64,000 bases of DNA from Neonectria sp. B-13 (Eukaryota; Ascomycota; Sordariomycetes; Hypocreales; Nectriaceae): assembly GCA_002682825.1 (NCBI GenBank), contig NOKP01000004.1, forward strand, positions 1,299,607 to 1,363,606. The letters run 5' to 3'. The notes beneath the pieces were generated by a model. That model searched no databases, was not told the origin of the DNA, and saw only the letters and a program-made list of their open reading frames with translations. How positions within the stretch are numbered: position 1 is the stretch's first letter; each line of letters begins with the position of its first letter. Of the stretch, positions 25,060-36,740 are shown in pieces. Made by a program: the position numbers and the translations under genes.

Positions 25060-25651
25060 CAGCGCGCAGACTAGCAAGGGGGGGCTTATCTTCTCGCTAC
25101 CTAGATAAAATCGACAGGGCCGTTGGAAAGACGTGACGTTGAATTAGGTCCGGATACAGGCGGCAACACTACGACAGCCATCCTTCGGCGTTTCCGAGCC
25201 CGCCCAGCAATGCGAAGATTGGTCCCGGAGCGTGGAAAGGGACGGCCTAGAAAAAAGGAAAAAGAAAAAAACCCTCTCTTCTACCGCTTCCAAGGACCTT
25301 CCATGGCGTCCGCCGTCGACGTAGCCAGTGAGACGGTACCTGGCTTAGCCCGAGGCTTATCTCGCCCCGATAGTGTGGTGTGGTCCATAACCAGTTTTGA
25401 TGCGGCTTTGGGTTGTCGTGAGGGTGGGAATTGGTCAGGAGTGGTAGTGTAAGAGAAGTGAGTGACAAGGCACGGTATGATGAATCCCCAAGCACAAGCA
25501 AAAAGGCGAAAGAGGCAGAGGCTGATCGAGCAAGCTACACTAGAGTAGCAAGCCGGGGGCAAGGCGACATCGAAGGACCCGAAATCCCCGTCGGCTAGTT
25601 CCTTTGTTTTTCCCGTCCATCGTCACCTCGGGGCCCCTCCCCCTCCCCCTG

Positions 25652-25675
25652 CTTGTTCCCTTGTTCCCTTGTTCC
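25652..25675. repeat. (CTTGTTCC)3 tandem repeat
   Basis: Three perfect eight-base units sit in a CT-rich part of the gene desert. Confidence 0.9.
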
Positions 25676-26929
25676 TATGCCCTTGCCGGTTCGTGCATCT
25701 CATCTCATTTATCATCCATCCCTTGATGAGTATCGCCCCCGACTTGGCACCCTATTCCCTTCCTAGGGCCAGTGTCCGATCCCGACCCCAACCCAAACTC
25801 GGAGGAAAAAGCTCGTGGTTTAATGAGTGATTGGAGGGGAGCGATGGTAGGCACTGGAGTGAATCTTCGGGGCACAAGGGAGCGAACGGTAAATAAAAAC
25901 ACCCCGAAGGAGGGACAGACTCTGCCGTAAAGGGGATTGGGGATGCGTCCTGCCGGCTGCCAGCCTCTCCACTGCTGTCCACAGCACGCCCCGTGCCCCC
26001 GGGGCCCCCCAGCGATATGTTCCGTATCAGCCCCCGGGCCTGCCTGCGTGAGGGAAGACGGATCCTGCACGCCCAGGACCCGACGTCCTAGATACCGTAG
26101 CGGTGCGCGGTGCGCAGTGCACGAGATTGTATGGATGGAGTTGAGGGTAAAGCTACGAGGCGCCGGATAGCGATGGTCCAACGCTCCATCGACGGCGCTG
26201 CCGCTACAGTGTGTACCGGGCGGACGCTAACCCCCAAAAGCGCCGTAGCCGGGGATCCCCTAACCACCGCGCCTAAGGGCCCCGAGGCCAGTGGACCCCT
26301 GCTGGGGCAGCACCTAGCTACCCCAAGGTGCAGGGGGGTCGAGGGGCCTCGCAGGCGGTCGGGTGCTAGCTGTAGGTCCAAATGCTACCTGCTCGGGCCA
26401 AGAGGGCCTTGCCGCAACCTACCTTGCATGCCTGCATCATCACTATTCACTGCAGCGCGTGCAGAAAGCACTACAGCTACCGCCATGGAAGGAGTGAGCC
26501 CGGGTACGTACCTGCTCCCGTCCGTACTTACCTACCTAGGAGTAGGTACCTACCACACCATGGATGCCAGCATGCATCCGCGATCCCGCCCCTTCCCAGT
26601 TCCCACCCCTCCACCCTCCGGCCTCCACCCTCCATCCTCCACCACCCTCCTCCATCGCGTCTCCCCATCTTTCTCCAAAGCCATCACTCATCCGTATTTG
26701 TCGAGGTCGCCATCCCACGCCCTCTCTGTGTGTGCCCTGTGCGCGCTGTCTGTTCGCCCCGTCTCAGTGCCCTCATTCACTGATGCTGCTGCCACTGTTG
26801 CCCGAACTCCTCCAAGGGAGCCAGGCTGACCTCGGCCGATATGCCCCGCTGATCTTCCCAGTTCATCCTCGCAGCACAATGCAACAGGCTGGGGATGGAT
26901 GATGCCAACGCCAGCCCCAGTGTCCTCTC

Positions 26930-27370
26930 AGGCTGTCCCCCCCATTTCTTATTCCATCCTATCCCGTCCTATCATGGCTCATCTGCTGCTCTGTTCTGCT
27001 CTGTCCGTCCCATCCCATCCTTCTCCAGCCCAGCTTCCATCTTGTTCCAACTTTAGATATCGCCTCCACTCCACTTCACTCCACTCGCCTTGATCCTGTA
27101 TCTCTCTCACTCTCTCCCTCTCCTCACTCCCCGGCCCTCTGTCTCGCGCTGTCTCTCCCTCACTCTTACACATCTCGCCCAGACACACGCCCGCATCGAC
27201 CACCTCGCCCACATCAACCCCCATCACCCCCATCAACACCCCTGCCGGCTCAGGGTCTCTCAAGTACTCGTCCAAACCCAGTCCCTCCCCCGAGCTTGTG
27301 CTACACCATCCATCCATCTCTTCTTCGTCTTTACCTTTTTCTCTCCTTCCACCCCCCAGACGCCACTTAC
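26930..27370 (+). promoter_or_regulatory. Pyrimidine-rich leader/promoter of the Zn2Cys6 gene
   Basis: The plus strand is dominated by C and T for more than 400 bases (for example CTCTCTCACTCTCTCCCTC near 27100). Such CT tracts mark transcription start regions of many filamentous-fungus genes. Its position just ahead of the transcription factor gene suggests that the start site lies in or near it. Confidence 0.5.
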
Positions 27371-27631
27371 ATGTAAATGCGCTGCTCGACATACATGCCT
27401 CGTCTGTCTCTGTTGCCTCTCCGAGTCTTAACGTTCAACAATCCCACTCGTAACCCCAAGAGCATCGTTGACCTACCTCTCCACATACTGGCAGCAGACC
27501 ACTCCATTGCATCCTCAGCCTCACAACGCGCCTTATCCTCTTCGACAACTTCGCCCCTTCGCATGTCGAGATTTCCTGGCTTAGCCTCAAGGGACCTTGA
27601 CACCAACATTAAACACTCTTTCACCTCATAG
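27371..27631 (+). promoter_or_regulatory. Start-stop element and 84-codon upstream ORF
   Basis: At 27371 an ATG is followed at once by TAA, a start-stop element. One base after that stop an ATG at 27377 opens an 84-codon frame that ends at 27631, 41 bases before the main ATG and in another phase. If this stretch is retained in the mRNA it should reduce or regulate translation of the transcription factor. A leader intron could remove it. Confidence 0.4.
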
Positions 27632-27672
27632 TTGTCACTTACAAGAATCACCCACCATAAAGACCGGTTACA

Positions 27673-30313
27673 ATGACGGCACCTCTTACCCAGCAGACCA
27701 TCGCGGTCAAGGACCCCTCGGCAGTACGCAAACGCAGAAGACGTGCTCCCGCCGGTGGTGCCTCTGACGATTGCTTCGCCTGCTCCAAGAAGAACATCAA
27801 GTGCGACCGAAGACGGCCGTACTGCGCTCAATGCCTCGAGGTGGGCAGCGAGTGCTCCGGGTACAAGACCCAGCTGACGTGGGGAGTGGGAGTTGCTAGC
27901 CGTGGCAAGCTCCGCGGCCTGTCTCTTCCCATCGCGAAATCCCCCCCCGTCGCTCGTGAACCCAAGAAGCTTCCAGCATCTCGCTCGAGATCCAGCTCGA
28001 GCGTGGCTATCCCGGGAGTCGAACATGATGATGGCGGCATGGCTAGACGGCCCATTGACATACCTCACGTAACGCACGTTGCCTCGGCGCCTACTACTCC
28101 CTATCCCATGGCTGGATACGACTACCTCTCAATGTCACACCCCGAGAACACTCCCCCATTGCATCCGGGCAGCTGGGGAAGCATTGCCTACTCGCCCGTC
28201 CTCAGTCACTCACCGGATACAACTCCTAAATTCAATAGGTTCCCTCTTCCGCTCGTCACCGAGGACCTCTCTTCCTCGATCGACTCCCTCCACGAAGTCG
28301 ACTACCTCTCCCCCATGAGCCAGTCGTTCACGCGAGAGGACATGCCATATGTCCATAGCCCGACGGTCATGTACGAGAGCTACGCTACGGGGAATAGCTC
28401 ACCTGGACCCCAAAGCCCGCCTTCCTCTCTCTATCTGGATCACTCGAGGACCATGGCTCCGACTTCGTGCCCCAGCCTTGTTCACGCCCCCTCCGACCCG
28501 GGCTCGAGCATGCATTCTCACATGGACCAATTTGAGTCACAGCTCAGCCAAAAGCTCATCCAAGACTGTGACACTTTCAGTGAGCTCCTTCAGGCGCCTT
28601 ATGCAACCCACATGTTCTAATTTGTTGATAGGCGTCCCCGAGGCCGACGCCTACAGCACCAGCTACAACTCGGCCCCCCGGGTGTGGCAGTCGCCATCTA
28701 TTCAGGAGGAGGATGTGAAGTCGCATTACTCGGACTTTGCACCGTCCCACTGGCCCACCGCGTCGGAAACCCAATCGATACATGTGAGCCAGGACCTGAC
28801 ATCCAAGATGCCCTTTTTCATCGATTACTACGAAAACATCATGTGCCCGTCAATGGTCTTCATCGACGGTCCCCAAAATCCATTCCGAGACCACATCTTG
28901 CGCTTGGCTGGGAATAGTGCGAGCCTACAACATGCCATCTGCGCTCTCGCCTCGTGCAATTTACGAATGAAGAGAAAGTTGAGCCTCGGGCATGATACCC
29001 GAGAACTGTCAGAAAAGTTGATGGCCGAGAAGCACACCGCCGAAGCCATGGCCGACGCTCAACCCCACGACCAGTCCCTTGCCGAGGAATACCAACACCG
29101 CAACCTGGCGGTGCACCTCTTGAACCAGCAGCTCAATGACCCAAACAAGTCGAGCCACGATTCTGTCCTCGGCACAATTCTTCTGCTGTGTCACTACCGC
29201 ATGGTCGAGTCTGGCATTGCCAAGTTTCACACCCAGTTTGCTGGTGTCAATAAGATCCTCGCCTTGAGATCGCGCCAATTTGCCAACACAGGAGAGTCTG
29301 CCTGGATGGAAGCACTTTATACGTACTTCGATGCCATCTCCGCCAGCATCAACGATCGAGAGGCCCAACTTAACCCTACCTCCATTGGGCTGGCATCGGA
29401 CGACCAGCCCCTGCCCATCGGCGCCGAGAACCTCGTCGGGTGCGATCGCGAGCTCTTCAAGACCATCCGCAAGCTAGGACGACTGAATCTACTTTCCCAA
29501 AACCGTCCAGTACAAGCTATCGCTACCTCACCAAGACCTCACCACATGGCCGCCTCGTCGCCGTCACCATCGTACATATCACCTCTAGGACACTCGTACA
29601 AGGATAACATGGCGATGGGAAACATGCAGGGACACCAGTCTAACAACATGTGTGGCAACCTCCCCGATCCGCGATATGATGGAAACGGGTTTGGCACAAC
29701 TTTAAATGAGAACGAGATGGTCGCATCAGTCGCTTGTTCGTCGTCAGGGTACGATACTGATCGGTCTACGTTCTGGCATGAGTGGAAGGAGGCTCGAGTT
29801 GCACTGCAAGAGTGGCAATTTGATGCGGCCCGCGTCGCGGAATCATTGCCAGGGTCGCCCACCACGTCCCAGATGCGAGACCTGTGCTCACTCTCTGAGG
29901 CGTTCCGGTACGCTGCGCTACTATACACGGAGCGGCTCGTGAGCCCTTCTCTACCGCCTAGCCACCAGAGCATTCAGGGGCTCGTGAGCCAGGTGGTTTA
30001 TTACGCAACGAACCTGGAGACTGGAAGCAGGGCGGAGAAGTTCCTTCTTTGGCCACTGTTCGTGGCAGGTTGCGAGTGCGTCAATGAACTACAGCAAAAC
30101 ATTGTGCGAAACAAGTGCCGAGACATCATGTCTCGTTCCGGATACATGAACAACCTAGCGGCTCTCGACGTCCTGGAGAGGCTCTGGGCGGGCGAGTGGG
30201 CGACGGAAGAGGGGCTAAGCCCCGGAGGCCCAATTAGCAACCGCCGAGGGCCATTCAACTGGACTCGGTGTATCGGGGGGCCAGGAGTGGAGGTGGAGTG
30301 GATTATGTTTTGA
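27673..30313 (+). CDS. Zn(II)2Cys6 fungal transcription factor
   Basis: Exons 27673-28579 and 28632-30313 flank a 52 bp intron (GTGAGC to GATAG, branch site TTCTAAT) and encode 862 residues. The binuclear zinc cluster has six cysteines at residues 34, 37, 44, 51, 54 and 61 (C-x2-C-x6-C-x6-C-x2-C-x6-C), preceded by a basic stretch KRRRRAP and followed by SGYKTQLTWGVGVASRGKL, a linker conserved in one widespread ascomycete group. A long Ser/Pro-rich region follows, then the fungal-specific transcription factor domain from about residue 350 (PFFIDYYENIMCPSMVFIDGP onward), ending in the helical C-terminus. It acts in the nucleus on CGG-type sites. The target pathway cannot be told from sequence. 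The very long, gene-free upstream region is unusual. Confidence 0.9.
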
Positions 30314-31988
30314 TCATGATGAGTCTCTACGAATATCGGCATTTGGCATGCGGAAGGCGTCAGGATTATGGGTTTACGGGGGTAATTTCCATGAAAAGAG
30401 GAAACGGGACCTGAGCCATGGAAATTTGGGTGGAACGGATGGAATGATGGGGTTGGCAACATCACACCTGTAACTTTTACCGGTGGCATCTAGAAGGAAG
30501 CGATGGCGCACCGGCATAACATCTTTGGTATATCTGCATTGCATCAGTTGGGGAAGTGGGTTGGGACATGGGATAACTTAACTATGGGAGGTAGTTAGTT
30601 ACCTATCTGGGTAGAGTTGAGGAACTTTGGAATGAAAATTCCCTGCATCTGCACGTTACATTGTGTGGCTCCCAGCCACAGGCTCGTCTCGTCTCGTCTT
30701 GTTTCGTCATGTGTTGTGCTGTGTTGTGTTGTGCTGCAGTACGTAGTACGGAATACAAAGAAGATGCCAAGCGAGGGAGGGTTCGGTGCGTGGCCCCCAC
30801 GCGGACGGTTGACACAAGGGAACCACGACAACAAGCATCTTATCCTCATTCTTATTCGTATCTTACAGCCACATCCCACGCACAAGGACGCATGAGCACT
30901 CTTGCTTGCAGGTCATCGAGAACTAGAACTACCCGCCCCCCCCCTGGTCCGTCGGCGCCGCCGGCCACCCAAACCACCCTCTGGCGGAGCCGGCCGACAC
31001 GTACACAGGAGCACCCCGCCAGTAGGCCGCGCAGCGGGAGCATCGGGGCAAAGGGCGATAAGCGCCGTTCGGTTGGGTGGGCCGGGGAAAGAAGCAGGGA
31101 AGAAGGCAGATAGAGTAGCGGAGTGGGTGGGTGTGTGTGTGGGAATAAGCAGGAGTTTGGAAGGGGGGGACTTTTGATCAACGTCCAGGGTCACGTTTAT
31201 TCTGTTGGCGATGGCTACGATGGCGGAGAGACAGGGCAAAAAGTTCCTACACTTATCCGAAGGCACCTTGGACTAGGTTCTTCATGCAGGCAGGACGAGG
31301 CCAGGACTCTTTGCAATCGGTCAACGGCGGAGAAAGAAGTGGTTCTGCAACCCGGGACCGATGCTGCATCCGGGATAGCCGTAACTGTAAGTCAACGGGG
31401 ACGAAGGCTATAGGACCTGTACGAGAAATCGAACAACGGCGTGTGTCCGGGGGTGTTTGGGTCCGGTCTTCTTGGCCCCGGGTTCAGGGCCTGGCGAACT
31501 TGGGCTTGGGAAACTGCCGATCGACGTCGTGCTGTTAGGGCCGGGGCGAGGGCTCTGATTGGGGAGGATGGCGATAAGGTGTGATTGATGCTGGGCGTGA
31601 TGAGACCGGCGCCAAGATGGTCGTTGTCCGGCCTGTTACTCTTGTCTTTCTTGGCTAGAAACTAGAAACTGGCTTGTTTGTCATGCCGAACTGGGACTCA
31701 AGTAATTCTCGAGTCTGATTGCTGACGGTTCACAGTTCAGTTGGGGGTGGGGGGCTTCAAACTGAAGACTTCTCCTTGTACTAAGCTATTTTCTTTCCTT
31801 TCCCTTCGTATGCATACCCGTGTGGCCGAACACGCTCTTTTCTCCCTTCATATCAATCCTCGACAACGTCGGGCCTAATGTTAAAGACCTGTCCCCGTGT
31901 ACAGATATTCCAGTGTAATCCCAAACAGCTACCCACTCCCTTGACCGATGAAGCTCATTTGACTCCTGAATGATGATTCCAGTAACTC
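30314..31988. other. Convergent intergenic region, 1.7 kb
   Basis: The transcription factor gene and the minus-strand Cys-rich gene end towards each other here. A degenerate CGTCT/TGTTGTGC run lies at about 30688-30742. No coding frame is convincing. Confidence 0.5.
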
Positions 31989-32879
31989 TTAGTCTTGCCG
32001 CTCTGATGGGAGAGCATCGCGACTCCTCATGGCCAAACTTGTTTCCTCCAACGGGCCCAGGACGGGGCTGCTGTGTAGACCTGTCATGATGGCATCTCCG
32101 GACTCATCTTCCTCCTCCAACTCTTGTTTGCTTTTCCCTTGGCCCTCCTCTGGCGTCTCCTCCATCTTGGTGTCATCGACTGAAAACACCGGAGGTGGTC
32201 GAATCGCCGCAGTTGGCATCTGAGTCCCGGTCGACGCCTTATGCTGCGAGCCGCGGTTCCCTAGACGTGCATGTCCTTATCAGCATCATCATCAACCTCG
32301 CACGTGTGAAAAGCTCTGCTGACCTGTAACTGTCCGGTACAGCGATCTCGGAGTCTGTTCCCGTCGCAGCTCCTTACGTCCGCGAAGCGCGTCCCGCGTC
32401 ACCACCAGATCCCACAGCCGGAGCGCCCGTAGCTGCTTGACGCGTCTGGCGGCGGCCTGGGGTTCCCAGGAGCGCTGGCAGCACACGTCCCACACCATCA
32501 GGCCGTACTCGAGCGTCCACTCGGCCACCCACTGGATCTCCTCGACCTGCAGCAGGCGCGCGGCGTCGAGGCGGTGCTCCTCGTGCTGCTCGCGCAGCCG
32601 CAGCGTCTCGATGAGCTGGCGGCGCGTGTCGACGGGCAGGGCAGATGCTCCCTCGGCGGCGGCGTCGATGCGGTTGGCCCACGCGGCGCAGCGGGCGTCC
32701 TCCGAGGCCGTCCACTGCCGCAGGTGGCAGTCTTCGCACGACCAGAGGTAGCGCGTGATGACGAGGGCGCGCTGCTCGGGGACGGGGCAGAGCGAGTCGC
32801 AGTGTGCGGTGCAGCCGAGCTTGAACAGGGTGCTGTGGCGGCACTGGGCGAACTGGATGATGGCGATGCAGCAGGGCAT
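31989..32879 (-). CDS. Hypothetical protein with Cys/His-rich N-terminus
   Basis: Exon 32879-32324 and exon 32260-31989, with a 63 bp intron (GTCAGC to TCTAG), give 275 residues. The first about 55 residues contain clustered Cys and His (MPCC, AQCRHS, GCTAHCDSLCP, WSCEDCHLRQW), suggestive of a metal-binding module. Then comes a helical segment rich in R, L, E and A, and a final about 80 residues acidic tail rich in E. The open frame continues upstream of the ATG to a TGA near 32945 (RYDQLCLAS precedes the Met), so a further 5' exon is possible; I could not find a phase-consistent splice for it. I do not recognise the family. Confidence 0.6.
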
Positions 32880-33666
32880 GTTGGAGGCCAAGCAGAGCTG
32901 GTCGTATCTGGTTCGACGACGGGCAGAAAGGATGACGTTGCGCTCATATCAAACCATCCCCAGCGAGGTCCGAGTCGTGATGGCGATGCCTCCTCAGGTT
33001 GACGTTGGAACTTCAAAGGAGGGAGATGGTCGGTCATTCTCGCAACCACATCCACCGTCATCGGGTATCTGCAGCTGTCAACTCATAGGTTCTGGCTCCT
33101 GAGGTGAAGTCAATCTGAGGGAAGCCGCCACAGACCTTGATCACTCCTCCCCCTCTCAGTCACAAGCCCTGTTTCTCGCCTGCCCGTCTCGGGGGATATT
33201 TATGCACATTCACTTTACCGCATGTACGAAGTATCCGTACGAATATGCAAGGTAAGTACTTCGCAGACGCCACAAGCCTCCGTCGGCTGAAAGTTCCGTT
33301 TCGCAAATCTCGGTCGTGCATGGAAGGGGGCGAGCTTGAACTGTGATCCCACAGGCAACTGCATGTATTTGAGACATGGAGTCGTTGCGGGTCTATTATA
33401 AATCCTCCATGCCATCATACAATTCTACTCGACCTTAAAGAAACAGTACCAGTACCGTACCAGGTGCCGACATCCACATGGCTCAGGTTACCAAACGTGG
33501 AAACGCCCTTTTTGCATTTGCATGATACGCGAGTATCCGCGTGCACACATACCGTTGGTGCCAGCTATTCTACACAAGAACGACACCCCAACACCCGATC
33601 AAAGCCCAATGGTTCAACAACAGCAACGCTCGAATACAAAGGCTCACCCACCGCAAGCCTCAAGCC
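32880..33666. other. Intergenic, Cys-rich gene promoter to Dug3 3' end
   Basis: The left end may include a missing first exon of the Cys-rich gene, since a frame beginning with MTDHLPPLK at 33061 (minus) looks protein-like. The remainder shows nothing specific. Confidence 0.4.
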
Positions 33667-35287
33667 TCAAGCCCCGGCGACCCGAGGTACCGGGTTGGGG
33701 AGTGTCAGTTCGGGGAAGTACTGAGAGAGCTTTCTCGGGTTCCGTACGTCTGCCCGCGTCGGTTCGTCGCTATCGGATCCTCCGTCCAGGTCAGGGGTAC
33801 TATCCAGGAGCTGGGCGGACCGCCGTTTGACTTTGATGTTGCCCTGCGCGGGGACAACCTTGCTGTTTGACGACGCAGGCAGCAAGATCTGCGACTGTGA
33901 CTGCGGTTGCGACTGCGATTGCGAGGGGGGAGTGGTGACTTCTCGCATGGAAGCGGGGGTCCTTGATCGGCGAGCCAGGTCTGGGCTAAGGCTTCGTGAT
34001 GAGCCAAAGGTGGTCCCGCTCATGAGCTTTCGATAGCCGTCCATATCGGGCTGTTGCCGGTCGACTGCTGCTGGGCTGGCGGGGTCGATGCGCGTCTTCT
34101 CGTTCGAGGTCAAACCCTTGGCTTGCACAAAGGCGCTGGAGCGGATGTGGTGAGGGTCTCGCTCGTAGTACTTGTCGATGATGGGGTGAACCATAACGGT
34201 CTGTCTGTGGATAGTCAAGACTGAGTTTGTCGGCACATTAACCCAGTTTTCTGCACAAAGTCAGCAATCCAACCTCTCCCATCGGACGAGCTCTCACAAA
34301 CCTCTCTCAAATGTCAACGGCTCGCTGGCGACAAGCACAATGTCGGCGCCCTTGTCCTTGCGCTCCATCTGGTATTGTCTATCGTCCTTCGCGGCCGTCC
34401 GCGTCACCCACTGTGTCCCCGATGAATAGTACAGGCTGGCAGCCTCGTCGCTGGAACTGCTGATGTATCTGGTGCAGATGACGCTCTGGCCATCGGTGAC
34501 GGCGAAGTTTAGGAGGCTCCTAGTGTCCACATCCTCGTTCTGAAGTATGCTCTCGGGGATGGAATCCGTCATCTCGTTGATCTGGGCGATGGTGCGCTCC
34601 ATGGCCTTGCGCAGCACCGTAGGTCCGAAGCCGGCCTCGGGGCATGCGCTGGGGTTGTGACCCAGTCGCTCGAGGGTGTCGAGGAACAGGGCAAACGCCC
34701 ACTCGCTATCGGTGCCGCCCTTGACGCCGAGGTACCACTTGTCGGCGAGACGCTCGCCGAGGCGGCGCTTGATGTGCTTCCAACCACCCAGGCCGCCATT
34801 GTGCATCCACATCAGGCTGCCATGGGTGAAGGGGTGGCAGTTGTCTTCGCTCAGAGAGCCCTCGGTGGTGGCGCGAACGTGTCCGAAGATGAGGCGGGAG
34901 GCGGTCTTGGAGGCAATGCGCTGGAGGTTCGTGCAGTTCCAGGCGGGGATGGTCGAGGTGAAGAGGCAGGGCGCGGCGCCGAGCTTGGGGTCGGTGTAGA
35001 AGCCTATGCCGAAGCCATCGGCGTTGTTCTGGCCGCGGCGAGTGTCCTGCGCGAGGCCATCTTGGTTAGAGAGGGCGAGGGGTGGATTGGGAGGGCGAGG
35101 AGGTGACTCACCAGGCGCAGACGCGAGTCAAACGATTGCTTGAGGATGGAGTGAGTAGGATCGAGGATGAGCTTTGATAGGAGAATCTCGTCGCTGCCTT
35201 TGTAGACCTAGAAAAGGGAGTCAGTTGCAGTCGGAGGGTTAGAGAGAGGGCCGGCGTCGGAGGGTGACGCACCAGAAATCGGCACAT
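33667..35287 (-). CDS. DUG3: Class II glutamine amidotransferase Dug3, glutathione degradation
   Basis: Four exons on the minus strand (35287-35273, 35207-35112, 35046-34302, 34250-33667) give 479 residues; introns are 65, 65 and 51 bp. The first exon encodes only MCRFL, placing the nucleophilic Cys at position 2. Joined exons read VYKGSDEILLSKLILDPTHS, QSFDSRLRL and, after the second splice, DTRRGQNNADGFGIGFY. FGHVRATTEG, NCHPFTHGSLMWMHNGGLG and GGTDSEWAFALFLD follow, all Dug3/GATase_2 motifs. With Dug2, Dug3 splits the gamma-glutamyl bond of glutathione in the cytosol in yeast. The last about 110 residues exceed yeast Dug3 and include a Ser-Gln repeat (SQSQSQPQSQSQ). The second intron's acceptor is the CAG before GAC; the nearer AG gives a stop. 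Confidence 0.9.
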
Positions 35288-36740
35288 GATGATGGCTGTG
35301 CGTGTACCCAAATACTGGTCAGGGCTGATGAAGGATAGAGAAGAAGGGCGATGGAAAAAGGAGGAACGAGGGTTGAGAAGAAAAGGAGGAGGGAAACAGG
35401 CTCGGTCAGCGTTGCAGTTGTACGTAGCTGTCGTTGTACGAAGCGACAGGAGAAGATCGGTTATGGTTGAATCGGTCTGAGAGATGACACCATTGGTTTG
35501 CTTTTTGGAGGCTGCGGACGGACCATGGGTGGTTTTAAGACAAAGCAGCGGCCACAAGTACTTCGCTTGTTAGTGAGATCTCTACGAGGGGCGTGGCCAA
35601 TGAAAAGGGCATAAAAAAGGGGTCCAGGATAGGGGAGGATGCGAAGGGGAAAAGGGAAAAAAGGGAAAGATAAGGAGCAGTGAGGATGTTGCTTGGAGGT
35701 TATACGGCTGCACACAATTTGGAGGCTGACAAGTTAGGCTATAGAGAAAAGAAGGACCAAAATCGCTGCACTTTGGCGTTCCTGCAGCGGTCTCGGCGAT
35801 GGCATCATTGCTCTCGGCCACGGCGGAACCACCGTCGTACTGTACATGTTTTAGCATGCTACCTCACCCTGGGGCGATGCACTCAAACCCTGGAGCTGGC
35901 CGCCTGCTGTTTTCCGGGGGAGTGGATCTACTACACTCCATTGGGCACTGTGCAACGTATTTTATGTACGTGTAAAGTGCTCCAGGCTCCTCGCATTAAG
36001 GCGAGACCTGGGTTTTAGATGCGACGCTATTTAATGTGAATTCCATCGCCTCAGGAGAAAGCGTTGCTTCTTCTCCCGCGCATCAAAGCCATTCTGTTCA
36101 TGACTGGCTCATTCGCTCCCTTGGGTCATCACGTCACTAATCCCAGTGCCGCCGTCATCAGGTCCATCCGTGCCTCAGCGAAGGTCATTGCTGGCAGTAT
36201 CCCAGCATCCTCCCTCTGGCTCATGCGTGCGCCCATTCAATCGAACCCTGAAGCATGGGAGGGAGGCAGAAAAGAGAGCTGCCGGCAGTGGCGGGTTTTA
36301 GCGCCGCTGCGTGCCGTCGCGGCCCCCTGCAGGCAGCCGCAAGGCCCTAAAATTGGGGCATTTCCAAGGCGTGCAGTGCCCGGCTTGGGTTCATGGGTGC
36401 AGGCGGGCTCCGCTGTGATTTTGGTCTCGCTCTGCTGTGCAGCCACATGTGGCGCTGGTGGCGGTGCAGTCCTCCAACGCGAACTCGTCGCCCATCGCCA
36501 ATTTACACGCTCCGCGTCGCCACGACCGCGTCCGAGTCGAGGGCTCCACTCACGCCTCCCAGCCCCGGACATTTGGTCCCGCTTGCTGTATCAAAACCCA
36601 CTCACCACCCGGTCCTCAGATTCTCTACGACATGCTCTCCAGTTTCTCGTAACAACTAGCCTCTTGTCCTGCCTCAGGTTGTCTTCGTCCACTTCCCTGC
36701 TCTGTCGAACCTGTCCATACAAGGACGAAGCCACGGAGGC
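35288..36740. other. Divergent promoter region, DUG3 / Cdt2-like gene
   Basis: The flanking genes are divergent, so both promoters should be here. A reading frame at 36064-36804 overlaps the next gene's start in another phase and has no family likeness. A short CT-rich part precedes 36740. Confidence 0.5.

Larger units (their letters stand above)
17957..27672. other. Gene desert of about 9.7 kb
   Basis: No frame in this stretch has family resemblance, splice-consistent extension or sensible composition on either strand; the longest (about 200 codons at 22361-22984 minus) is rich in P, S, R and C as expected from a non-coding strand. The base composition is not strongly AT-biased, so a wholesale RIP-mutated transposon is unlikely. 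It contains several short tandem repeats, and the right 700 bases are pyrimidine-rich. It is most simply read as an extended regulatory region and leader of the transcription factor gene that follows, possibly with non-coding transcripts. Confidence 0.5.

Noticed and set aside
17957..27672. A CRISPR array or prophage in the gene-free stretch
   Set aside because: Eukaryotic DNA; no direct repeats with uniform spacers and no phage-like frames.
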